A stretch of DNA of 64,000 nt, from assembly GCA_963971305.1 (NCBI GenBank), contig OZ020313.1:24406602-24470601 (forward strand), written 5' to 3'. The first letter of the stretch is position 1; each line of letters opens with the position of its first letter. Of this stretch, positions 49,802 to 60,821 are shown piece by piece. The DNA is from Arcuatula senhousia. Taxonomy: Eukaryota; Mollusca; Bivalvia; Mytilida; Mytilidae. The translations under genes were made by a program, and so were the position numbers. The notes under the pieces are model-generated. The model was not told the DNA's origin and did not search any database. It saw only the letters and a program-made list of their open reading frames with translations.

Positions 49802-52799
49802 TTATACAACGTGGTTACAGTGAGCTCGGCCCTGAGTTCTCGTGTTTGGAATTTCCACCCCTGTGTTGTATTCCACACACCAGCATTGACCAGTACAGGG
49901 ATCACATTGAGTGGGGGCGAACCAACCTAAAGCAGAAAATATCAGACGCTTAAATAGGTATGTCAATATAAAGGGGGCGAAACAATCTAAAACTAAGTGT
50001 TATGTTTAGGTACCAAGATCGCCATGAATAGTTTTCCATTCAAAATATACCTAAAATCAAATTTCGTTGAAATCGGACAAAGTTCACATTTTTTCACATT
50101 TTAAATGAGTTTAGTAAAAAGGTCCTCTATTTAAAAACCGGAAGTCGGATAATTCCAATAGCACCATCGAACATAGCATACCTGATTTACCCAGATAACC
50201 AAATACATGTAATAGATTAGATAGTTTACTGTTTTCCAATGTTTACGGTGAAAAAAAAAATACTGCACGAGAAACAGAAATCAACTAAATTAAGGTGAGT
50301 CTTATGGTTTTTTTCGTCTAAATCGAGACTAGACGGTCCCGTGTTGATGGGGGTATCAGGAACCAGGAAACCACCGACTTTTGGTTCATAACGGACCAAC
50401 CTAATGACATATAAGTGCGTCAGTCTTATTTCTTGTAAATGGCAAAAGGAGCCATAACAGTTATTGACTACGGTATAAATCGTTAGTTTTGCATTCAAAC
50501 GAGTTCTTTTGTCTTATCAACAACCAATGCCCCTGCAAAACTTGCAATAAAGATACTACAAAATTCCAGACAATAAATGTTGCTACGCCTGTCGCGCGTT
50601 TCGTCTATTCAAGTTTTAAAATACCTTCTGGTGTACATCTAGGCTTTACTGGACATGGCTTGATCGTCGTTCCTGTGGTACCAGATGACGTGGTATCAGC
50701 TGGTGAAGAGGTGACTATAGATTGGACAGTGGTGATCTCATGAGTTACTTCCGCCGACGTCATATCAGATGTGATGCCTTTAGTAACTGTCTCGGTAGTT
50801 GTAATCTCGTTTGAGATTTTGATGCTAGACTGCGTTGTTATACCGCCATCGTCTGTTGTGTGCTGATCACCTGTTACCATGACGACTGGAGATGTGTTTA
50901 AATCCCCACTCTGTGTAGTTAAGTCGCTCGGAGTGGTCATTTCTGAATCTTTGGTAAAAGATGTAGTTGAGATCTTGGAGAGTAGCCCTGTCGCTTGGCG
51001 TCTTCCTCTGTGTCCGCCATGCTGGAATTGTGTCTGATAGTTGTTCAGTGCTATGTAACATGGTTGTGTTTTCTGAATAACCTCTACAAAGGAACTAAAA
51101 TTTATATGCATATTCCTCAACAGTATAAAAGCAATTTAACAATTATCACAGTAGATTAGAAAAAGTTAATATTATATACTCATATAGAAATCTTTATTGT
51201 GATTCGCTTAGACGCTGTCACGTGACATGTGATAATTCGCTGGGTCAACCGGTAATCGTTGGGTCGCATGGTAAGGTCACCCGTGAGAATTGCACGTGAG
51301 CCCCAGGAGTTTTCGGTTGTATTTTTTCTAATGGAAAAAGGTTAAAGTGTCCGAAATATGTTTAAAATTTAATATTAAATTGTTTCATTTAAATATTCGA
51401 TATAATATAACAGTTATCACCCTAGATGATATGTGACCCGGCATTTCTGTCCCCTCGAAAAGTAAGGTCACCCTCGGGGCAAGCCCTCGGGTGATCTCAC
51501 TTTCTCGGGGAAAGAAACCACCGGTTCACACACCAACTAGGGTGATAATTGTATAATACCAGGAGCAGCTTTATTTATGTGGACATAACAAGGCTATAGC
51601 TGAGATTTTTAGCTTAAATCTTACCGAACTGAAAGAAATTCATGACATCTTGTCTAAATACGAAGTTTAAGAACATGTTTTCATTAAAAAAAAAATAGTC
51701 CGTTTAAAATTATTTGGAAGTAAAACAAGCTGTTTGTTCTAAGCATTTATGAAACGAAACCCTGTCGATTCCGAGCAAATTTAGATTGTTTCGGTTTAGA
51801 CATAGTTTACTTTTTAATTCGTGTCTGGCTGTTGGGTTATCTTTTTTTAACTATAGGGCTTGTAAGCCCACATACATTTCTACTTTCGAACCGTAGTCAG
51901 AATTACCTCCAGGAACAAGACATGTGCCAATCGGTTCTCGTGAATGACCAAATATACCTCCTGCTCCTACCGAGTCGATGGGACCCGTAGTTTTACATTC
52001 CAGACCTGGTGCACATTTACCGTATATCCCCCATGGCCCTCCACATTTTTCTCCATGAACCTAAGATTGATAACAAAAAATATCACTCTTTTGTCATTAT
52101 AATTTCATTTGAAAAACCTGATACATGTACAAAGTCCAGGCTATCATGGTGGAAATTCTCAGGTGTTCAATTTTAACGAACTTTTTGAGATTGGTACAGT
52201 ATATGTCTTCCACTTTGGAAAATATTCCAAACCAACCCCGCGGACGTAGCATTTACCATTTTCTTAGTCTTCCTGGTAGGCAGTCTTATATGAAAATAAG
52301 AATTGACTCCTTCTTGCAACATATGCATACCACAAAATTCAAATTCAACAAAATTTCTTTTTTGGAGGAAACCATGAAATGAGATCTCAAAGAAAAAATA
52401 ATTGATTTCACAGTACTAGTACTAGTAAATTGAAGATATGCTATGTCTGTAGATTCTTGTTTTAAGATGTCTGCATCGGAAACGGAATTAAGTCTTCCAC
52501 TGTTACATGTGTCTTGTGCTATTTTAAATGGATTTTTAGCATGTTTTTATTTTTGTACTATTGCTTTTTTGACACCGATATTTGCCATTCAATTTGCCCC
52601 TTTTAAGTGTCTTTGCTTCTGATATCCCCTTTCCCTTTAATACCTTTGAACAAACTTGACAGCAGCCACACGCATCATTAACCAGCGGACTGGAACATTT
52701 TGGAGGCGGACCACAGTATGTATCTTTATGCTGCCAATCACAGTCACATGACAAAGAAGTTGCTCTAAGAAGAAGGCAACAACAAATTATGTAAAACAT
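49802..52799 (-). CDS. Gene D: IGFBP-like protein with IGFBP N-domain and thyroglobulin type-1 C-segment
   Basis: Exons in transcript order 52644-52799, 51907-52060, 50625-51083, 49802-49926 join to 297 codons plus stop, with consistent phases and GT-AG borders. Signal peptide MFYIICCCLLLRATSLS. The IGFBP N-domain (~18-103) has YCGPPPKCSSPLV, NDACGCCQVC (the GCGCCxxC-like core) and GEKCGGPWGIYGKCAPGLEC. The linker (~104-243) is Thr/Ser-rich, rich in TT pairs. The C-terminal segment (~244-297) has KPCPVKPRCTPE, then GWFAPTQC and GQCWCVEYNTGVEIPNTR, the CWCV signature of thyroglobulin type-1 repeats. Known IGFBPs bind insulin-like peptides outside the cell through these two domains, so insulin-peptide binding is the natural inference. 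If the donor at 50,624 is skipped, the frame stops at 50,605 and the Tg1 part is lost. A TATA-like tatatac lies ~50 bp upstream of the ATG. Confidence 0.82.
50560..50612 (-). mobile_element. Penelope-like terminal fragment in gene D intron 3
   Basis: The reverse complement reads cttgaatagacgaaacgcgc then gacaggcgtagcaacattta. It matches the end of the copy at 55,428-55,475. It starts only ~12 bp into the intron after the donor at 50,624. Confidence 0.65.
51411..51557. mobile_element. TTATCACCCTAG palindromic MITE in gene D intron 2
   Basis: Left acagttatcaccctag and right ctagggtgataattgt are inverted. Inside, aaggtcaccctcggggc pairs with gccctcgggtgatctcac. Compact, non-coding. Confidence 0.7.
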
Positions 52800-52933
52800 G
52801 TACTAGTGTTTCAAAAAGTTTTGTTAAGCATTTGTATGGGAAACATCGTATATACTTTTTACCAAATTCAAAATTTGTCTTTACCCGTCTTGCCTAACCA
52901 AGACATACTAGTTGGTTGATCTTAGTCCTAATT

Positions 52934-53863
52934 ATACCCCACGCAACGAAGTTGCGAAGGGTATAATGTTTTTGACTGGTCCGTCCGTCCGTCCGTCCGT
53001 CCGTCCGTCCGTCAGTCTGTGATCAAAGTTTGTAATCGCAACTCCTCTTAAACTACTGAACAGAATTTAACGAAACTTGGTATGCAAGAAGGACACCATA
53101 TGTAGTTGTGCATATTACCAGGAATTTTTGATCCGCAAATTTTTGTGGGAGTTATGGCCCTTTTGGACTTAGAAATTTGCAGAAAATCATGAATACAGTT
53201 TGTAATCGCAACTCCTCTTAAACTACTGAACAGAATTTAACGAAACTTGGTATGCAAGAAGGACACCATATGTAGTTGTGCATATTACCAGGAATTTTTG
53301 ATCCGCAAATTTTTGTGGGAGTTATGGCCCTTTTGGACTTAGAAATTTGCAGAAAATCATGAATACAGTTTGTAATCGCAACTCCTCTTAAACTACTGAA
53401 CAGAATTGAACGAAACTTGGTATGCAAGAAGGATACCATATGTAGTTGTGCATGTTACCAGGAATTTTTGATCCGCAGATTTTTGTGGGAGTTATGCCCC
53501 TTCTGGACTTAGAAATTTGCAGAAAATCCTGATTTTAGTTTTTGATCGCACTTCCTCTTTAAACTACTGGACATAATTTAATGAAACTTTGTATGTAAGA
53601 AGTACACCATATGAAGTTGTTCATATTACCAGGAATTTTTGATCCACAAATTTTTGTGGGAGTTATTACCCTTGGGACTTAGAAATTAGCTGAAAATCTT
53701 TATTACAGTTTGTGATTGCAACTCCTCTGAAACTACTGAAAAGATTTGAACAAAACATAGTTTGCAAGAAACATATCATATGTTATAACATATTTTTGAT
53801 TCGCAAAAAGTTTACGAGCTCCAGGTTAATTTATATAGACAAATAGCAGAACGCGTGGGGTAT
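52934..53863 (+). mobile_element. GGTATAATG-type element with five 170-bp tandem units
   Basis: The ends ATACCCCACGC (52,934) and GCGTGGGGTAT (to 53,863) are inverted. A (gtcc)n run at 52,979-53,012 is followed by units starting tgtaatcgcaactcctctta at 53,031, 53,201 and 53,371, with diverged units at 53,541 and 53,711. The period is exactly 170 bp. Units 1 and 2 appear identical, and divergence rises toward the right. No protein. Confidence 0.8.
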
Positions 53864-53881
53864 GTGAGCGTGCTCACTAAG

Positions 53882-55478
53882 GTTCTTTCATTGGTTGCAG
53901 TTATGATGACATTCCATCCCTGTATTGGATTCCTAAATTACATAAAAATCCATACAAACAGCGCTTCATTGCAGGGTCATCCAAATGTACAGCTAAGCCT
54001 CTTTCAGTTCTGTTGACTCCAATACTTACGGCAATAAAATCCGGCCTCCAGAAATATTACGATTGTTGTTATTCTAGAAACGGTGTCAATAAATGTGGAT
54101 CCTGAAGAATTCGAAAGAACTGATGGAGATTTTTAACTCTAAATCAGTTTCATCTTGTAACAGCATCAAACCATTCGATTTCTCCACACTTTACACTTCT
54201 ATTCCACATGAACAACTGAAATAGCGGTTGGCACAGCAGATTAAACGCAGCTTTTTCAAAAAGAATGGAAAACGCAGTTACAAATTTCTTGTAGTCGATT
54301 ATACCAAGACTTACTTTGTCATCAATGAGTCTAAGAAAAAGAACAAATTTACAGAAGACCAAGTAATCGACATGCTTAATTTTCTTATTGACAACATATT
54401 TGTTCAGATTGGTGGACGTGTTTTTCAGCAAACAATAGGGATTCCAATGGGCACTAATTGTGCACCTTTGCTTGCTGATTTGTTTCTTCATTCATATGAA
54501 GCAGACTTCTTACAATCTCTTCTAGACAAAAAAGACCGTAGACTAGCTCTCTCTTTCAACCTCACGTTCCGTTATATTGATGATGTCCTTTCACTAAACA
54601 ATTCTCGGTTTGGTGACTTTCTCCATCTCATATATCCCCAGGAGCTTGAGATAAAGGACACAACGGATTCTAGGAAGTCTGCTTCATATTTAGATCTACA
54701 TCTAGAAATTGACTCACATGGAAGACTTTCAACAAGGCTCTTTGACAAACGTGATGGCTTCAACTTTCCAATCGTCAACTTTCCCTTCTTGTGTAGCAAC
54801 ATTCCGTCCGCTCCAGCTTATGGAGTTTACGTATCTCAACTGATTCGTTACTCCAGAGCGTGCGGGACTTACATCGATTTCTTTAGCAGAGCGACACGTC
54901 TGACGCAAAAATTGCTCACACAGTGTTATGTTGCTCCTCGGTTGCTGTCTTGACTCAAGAAATTTTACAGAAGACATCATGCACTTATAGACAAATTTGG
55001 GATTTCGATCTCTCAGATGAGTGCAGATGTTGGTTTGTCACAGGGTGTTGTTTTGTCTTTCTTTACCGGATTTGACACGCTGAATGGACTATTGGCAACG
55101 CGACGGGTGTGCTATAGCAAGCAGGAACTGCTTACTCTTCCGGAGCACCTGAGTTCACTCTTGTTTCGACTTGAGTTCGCGTTGTTGATTGATATTCAGT
55201 TATTTTGTGTTTCCATGTTTTACATGTTGTCTGTTTTTGTCCCGTTCCTGTAATAGTGTTGGTGTTTACTGGTTTTGTCTCTGCCCTTTTGGACTTTTGA
55301 TATTCGGATACCCCATTGGTACCTCTGCTTCCTTGGTTCTTAAGTCAGCATTTTTGGTTTTATTGTTCTATGCTCTTCAAATTCATATAGTGTTAGATAT
55401 TAGATTAGGTAGAGCGCCTCCAATGGACCTTGAATAGACGAAACATGCGTCAGGCGTAGAGACATTTATTGTCTGTCA
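53882..55478 (+). mobile_element. 5'-truncated Penelope-like retroelement with open RT core
   Basis: 53,901-54,110 encodes YDDIPSLYWIPKLHKNPYK and RFIAGSSKCTAKPLS, then is frameshifted. A 241-codon open frame at 54,228-54,953 carries GIPMGTNCAPLLADLFLHSY (~71-90) and FRYIDDVLSLNN with the catalytic Y-I-D-D at 116-119. It continues through LEIKDTTDSRKSASYLDLHL and FNFPIVNFPFLCSN and ends at a stop after RLLS. The downstream tail (55,108-55,340) is the source of several tail fragments elsewhere; the far end reads gaatagacgaaacatgcgtc. No endonuclease domain and no complete frame, so it is inactive as it stands. It is the best-preserved RT of the four copies here. Confidence 0.85.
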
Positions 55479-56255
55479 ATGTAATTTTTATATTTAAAGA
55501 AAGATCAATCATGAATGTGGTTATACGAATCTTTAAATTGATGCACGCAATGCTATTAACAGGAAACTTTAACCCCTCCGTGTTGCATTATAGTGATCCA
55601 CAGGTTCGCGATTGAGGTTTCATATTATTGCATTGCTGTTTGCATAGTTTTGTCTTCAAATTTGGACTTTGATACTTGTATACCCATTTCAAATGTTTAA
55701 AAACTTACAAATTAACTTGAAAAAAATCAATTAGAATGCCACCTTTTGGTGTAAAATACAAAATCTTGAAAATACCAAAGTTAAATAAACTTAGACATAC
55801 CTCGCAATTAACAAACAAATAATCAAAATGACACTGGTATCCATTTTACAATATGAACTTTTAAAATTTGTTTGAACTCAAGTAAAAGCAGGTATAGAAA
55901 TGATGATATATAGTTACCCATTTATTTAAAGCTTCTTGTTTTTCCTGTTTTTACGAGATTCTCCATCTGTTATCAGTCGTTATCTTCTTTAGAAGGATTG
56001 TTAGTTTGTACCTATTTCACAACTTCAGAGTCTGACCTCGCGACCAAGTTGGTTTGAATTATAACTTACATTGTTAACATAAAATCTAAGGGAAATAACT
56101 CTTGGCCATCGTTCGAACGTTTGGCACGGGAATACCAAACTTCTTTTTGAATATATATTGACTGGTGGAAAACAACTATCATTTTTTATATTTCAAAATT
56201 ATCTCAGGAAAGCTTTTGGTTAAGTTTTATATGTTACATGAAATTAAACAATACT
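55479..56255. other. Gene-free AT-rich stretch
   Basis: No coding frame, splice pattern or known repeat could be supported. Confidence 0.4.
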
Positions 56256-56303
56256 TTAAATAAAGACACTACAGTTTCTAGGAGGTCCGCTTTTAATTTA
56301 TAC

Positions 56304-59035
56304 ACCTCGCCATAAGTTAAGCAACACCTGTACTCACGTTAGTACAGCGTCCATAATTCTCTAAACAATATCCTGAAACTTGGCCTATATTTTCTTCCAC
56401 ACATTTACAACATTTTCTGATTCTAATCAATCATCGTACAATTTTCGGCTTTTGTAGAATATTCAATATTAGCAAACAAATCAAGCAATCATAAAAGTGT
56501 TGTTTCATGCAGTTACAACTTTTGGGTTGAGTTTTAAAGATTAAAACCATATGTTTTTTGCTCTATTGTAACAATTAGGATGTTAAAATATCACCTCCAG
56601 CGTTTTTGGATAGTTTTTTTTCGGTTTTAGACCTAAACATTGTTAAGAAATGAAAGCTTACTTTTGCATGGCTTTTGCATGGTACAAAATTCTGAATTTT
56701 GATTTTTTACATTAATTGATTTAAATGTGACATTTTGGTACTCATAACAAATGAAACTCATAAAACCGTTCCGAAAATCTCAAAGTTGGAAATTTTTAAT
56801 GGATATTTTTCAGTTTTTCGATATTTTCGTTTAAATGCATTATTGTGACCTTTTGAAGGTTTGATTCTATTGCCGGAAGTTGAAGTTAAGTTTGACATTT
56901 TTAGCTCACCTGACCCGAAGGGTCATGTGAGCTATTGTCATCACTTGGCGTCCGTCGTCCGTCCGTCGTCCGTCGTCCGTCGTCCGTCGTCCGTCCGTAA
57001 ACTTTTTAAAATGTTAACTCCTCTGACACCATAAGTCCAATTGAAACCAAACTTGGTATGGTTGTTCATTAGCATTCGGTGCTTAGAACTGATGTGGGGA
57101 TTTTTGATTCGTCGTAAAACATGGCCGCCGTGGCTAAAAATAGAACATAGGGGTAAAATGCAGTTTTTTGCAAATAACTCGAAAACGGCTACAGATATCA
57201 AAATTCTGGCATAGGGTAAAAGTGATCAGCACCTCAAGATCTACCTACCCTGAAATTTTGAAGAAAATCCAACAACCCATGTAGGAGTTATTGCCCTTTT
57301 TGTTGATTTTTTGCAAATTTAGCACCTGTTGAGCTCAATATCTTGAAAACTATACAAGATATTTGAGAAATGTAAATTGTATATTGTTAAGCACATCAAG
57401 GTCTACAAAATATGTAATAGGGTCAACGTAGTAGAACCTTTCCTTTTAGGAGTTATTGCCCTTAGAACGTCAAAATTGAGCATTTTAACAGCATTTCCTC
57501 ATTACATTGAAAACGTTAACTCCTCTGACAGTTCAAGTCCAATTGGAACCAAACTTGGTATAGTTGTTTATTAGCATTAGGTGTATAGAACTGATGTGGG
57601 GATTTTTGATTGGTCGTAAAATATGGCCGCTGTGGCTAAAAATAGAACATAGGGGTAAACGGCAGTTTTTTGCAAATAACTCAAAAACGGTGACAGATTT
57701 TAAAATTTTGATTGGGAACAAAAGTGATCAGCACCTGAAGATCTACCAGCTCTGAAATTTTGAAGAAAATCCACCAACCCATGTAGGAGTTATTGCCCAT
57801 TTTGTGGATTTTTGGAAAATTTTGCACCTGTTTAGCTCAATATGTTGACAACTTTACGAGATATTTGAGAAATTTAAATTGCATATTGTTAAGCACATCA
57901 AGATCTACAAAATATGTAATAGGGTCAACGTTGAAGGACCTTTCCTTTGAGGAGTTATTGCCCTTAGAACGTCAAAATTGAGCATTTTAACAGCATTTCC
58001 TCATTATATTGAAAACGTTAACTCCTCTGATACTTTAAGTCCAAATTGAACCAAACTTGGTATAGTTGTTTATTAGCATTAGGTGTATAGAACTGATGTG
58101 GGGATTTTTGATTGGTCGTAAAACATGGCCGCTGTGGCTAAAAATAGAACATCGGGGTAAACTGCATTTTTTTGCTAATAACTCAAAAAGGGTGACAGAT
58201 TTTTGAATTTTAATTGAGATTAAAGTGATCAGCACCTTAAGATCCACCATATTGTCAGATGACCCCCTTATTAAACTTATGACCCTTTCAATGTCAAATA
58301 GATTTTGCCTAATAGCCTTTACTCCAGGCACATATGTCAGGTGAGCGATTCAGGCTCCTGGGAGCCTCTTGTTTCAATATCGATGTGGTAACTTACCCCA
58401 ATGGTAATGCTTTGCCTTACACAAAAACATAAGAATTGCATATTTTCATGCCAATAACAGATTTTAAGTATCCAACCCCCCTTTTTACGGATATGTTCTG
58501 GTAGGAATTCAAACAATTCAAATGTTTAAGTGACATCCTTTAGGTTCAAACATGTGTTTTAGGGTTAGGAAAAACAAAGAATTTGTTTTAGACAAAAAAT
58601 CGTACACGTTTGCAAAAATTTTGGCTTTTTAGCGTTTTTCATACTTTTTATGGTGAAAACTGATTAAGTCCCTTTGTTGACCACAGTGGAAGCAACTTGA
58701 GCTTGAAACCATTATTTTTTGTTTGTATAGTGGTAAATTGTCATGTTTGCAAACATTATATGCATTGATAAGTTGTTATAAGTCTACCATTGATATTGAA
58801 AGTTAAACTTTTTAAACGCTATTTTATCTTAGTTATTACACCATTTTCGAAAAGTTGGATTTTCATGACTTGCAAACATTTCTGATAAAACATCTTTAGT
58901 CCATTACACAATTAGAGTCTATACATTGAAGTGATTACTTCTTGATTTTCCATCATTTTGTATTATGTGAATATTTCAAGCCATAAAATGATTATGGTTT
59001 AAAAAAGTTGGTGTTGCTTAACTTTTGGCGAGGTG
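56304..59035. mobile_element. Tc1/mariner-like non-autonomous element
   Basis: Left terminus CACCTCGCCATAAGTTAAGC then aacacc; right terminus ggtgttgcttaacttttggcg then aggtg: inverted ~28 bp. TA lies next to both ends (56,302-56,303 and 59,036-59,037). Without the nested AGCTCACCTG element the unit is ~1.26 kb and non-coding. No transposase DDE text was recognised. Confidence 0.75.
56900..58373 (+). mobile_element. AGCTCACCTG-type element, three ~502-bp internal units
   Basis: Starts agctcacctgacccgaaggg with a (cgtc/cgtccgt)n run at 56,949-56,998, and ends gtcaggtgagcgattcaggc plus tcctgggagcctcttgttt. atggccgc(c/t)gtggctaaaaa occurs at 57,121, 57,623 and 58,125, an exact 502-bp spacing. 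The right-end palindrome aggctcctgggagcct could form a hairpin. Confidence 0.85.
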
Positions 59036-59315
59036 TATATAGATATATATCTCAAAACCGACACTTTCCAATTGTCATCTTTTATTTTTTGTTGCGCAAT
59101 ATTGTGAACTTTACGTTTCACAACGTTTTAATTTTTCAGAGCTTTTGGGGAATATTGCAATTTCTAATCATCATCATGTCTGACAGGTCAATCGCTAGCA
59201 CAAGATTGCTCCCCGGTTGTTGTCGTTTATACTTAAAATTTTACGGAAAGTAAACAAAAACGTGCTTGTTATCTCTTAGATGAACACTGATGTTGGTTTT
59301 AATTTTGAATCTTAT

Positions 59316-60022
59316 GTAGTTTAATTTCAATTTAGAGCTAATTGCAAAACTCACTTGAAGTTTTAAGGGGTTATGAGTCCCAACCGTCTCAGGGTTTAAC
59401 CTGTGTGTCGTAGATTATGGAGTAACCTCGGGTACAGGCACAAACATGATGTAAAAGAGACCACTCGTAACTGTTAGAGCGGAAAACCCCATCAGGTTCT
59501 CACCATAGTTGATTTTAAAAATTGCCGCAGATTTAACATTACGTAGGCTATGTCGTGTTCACTTATTCTAATCTCATTTTCTAATTTGGTTTTCATTGTT
59601 CTTTTTATTAACATTTTGCTAGAGCATATTTTATTGTGTCCTATCTTAAGTAATGAATCTTTGACAAACCTTTTGTTTGTACTATAGATTTTTGTTGTTT
59701 TCTGTTCCTTGTTTAAGAAGGTATTTTTTATCTCTGACTATTTCAATACTGTATTTGAGTAGTATGAACTTTTATTTGACCTTGGACCAATCGCAAAAAG
59801 GCGAGTAGCGCCTACTGGTCTCGTTGAAGGCTGCTGGCTGTTTTTGAGTGTGGTCTTTCTAATTTACCACTTGTTTATGTGAGCTGTGTCACGTACACTT
59901 ATTCTTCTATTAGTCCACATGTGCACCAGTCATAGTTTTTAAAGCTAGTCTAAACTTATCTTTAGGCAAAGAATATATGACCATAAAAGTAACTTGAAGG
60001 AGAAAGTGATTACAAACGATTA
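59316..60022. other. Repeat fragment, no gene
   Basis: 59,790-59,915 is another copy of the 'gttgaaggctgctggctg' dispersed repeat. The rest is unrecognised AT-rich DNA downstream of gene E. Confidence 0.4.
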
Positions 60023-60170
60023 TTTATTTATTGCTACATGGAATGCAAAAAATTCCAACAAACTAAATTAAAATAAATAAACTAAAAATTGATTCTTCTA
60101 TAAAACATTATAAGAAAGTTTCTCTTCACGAACTCTTTTCTTGCTTTCTTTGCTGTAAAATTCCATTGAT
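60023..60170 (-). other. Candidate 3'-UTR exon of gene E with poly(A) signals
   Basis: On the minus strand a cttttgcag acceptor (60,171-60,173 on the plus strand) precedes this segment, and overlapping AATAAA signals lie at 60,023-60,032. The matching donor, cattaag|gtaaca, directly follows the gene E stop (exon end 60,821). Inferred from splice signals only. Confidence 0.4.
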
Positions 60171-60821
60171 CTGCAAAAGATATTTTTAATGGTAATGGTT
60201 TTAAATAAAAAAATAATCACACGTATTTTTTTCTTCAAAGCACCAAAATCCTAATATAAGTAGAATTAGATGCGAATTCGCGTTGCTGATAATTTTTTAG
60301 TTGTTTTGTGTTTATTATGTAATGTTTTCTATCCACAAATTACAAATCTGTCCGATTCCGGAAATTCTGGATGTTAGAATGTACTTTTGTCAAAAGTCAG
60401 GTGGAGGAAAAAGGACGCCAACAAACATGGAAGTTAAGTAGTCAGATGTTTTTTTGAAGGGTGTGTTTCGTAAAAAAAACTGTGGATAATTGAAAAAATT
60501 AGTCTCGTTAGTCAATATTCACGAGTAAAAAAAAAGGAAAAAAATTTTTAAGACATGGATCCACCTTCAATGATTTAATTCAAAAACAAATTTGAACCAG
60601 TTTTATAACAGAATCGCAGGAAATGGGTAATGTGTAACTCATCTATTTTACCATTTTGCCATTTTTTTTCTGGGTTTCTAAAATTCAAATGCCCTTTGTT
60701 CCTTTTTGCTTTTTTCAAGCTAATATATTTAACCAAACTAGAAAAAATATTTCAAAATTTGCTTTTAAAGTGTTGTTAATCTCTAGAATATTTTAGAATA
60801 TAATGAGAGAAATGTGTTACC

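Larger units (their letters stand above)
56256..59315 (+). mobile_element. Decayed Penelope-like fragment split by a TIR element
   Basis: 56,256-56,303 (gacactacagtttctagga then ggtccgctttt) and 59,036-59,315 (tagatatatatctc, tttccaattgtcatcttt, then gattgctccccggttgttg) are the two halves of one RT 3' region, as shown by alignment to 54,655-55,030. The insertion at 56,304-59,035 separates them. The right half has internal deletions. Confidence 0.7.

Noticed and set aside
55380..55440. Hammerhead ribozyme in the Penelope-like 3' end
   Set aside because: gacgaaac...gcgtc resembles the GAAA half of a hammerhead, but no CTGANGA box was found nearby in the copy inspected.
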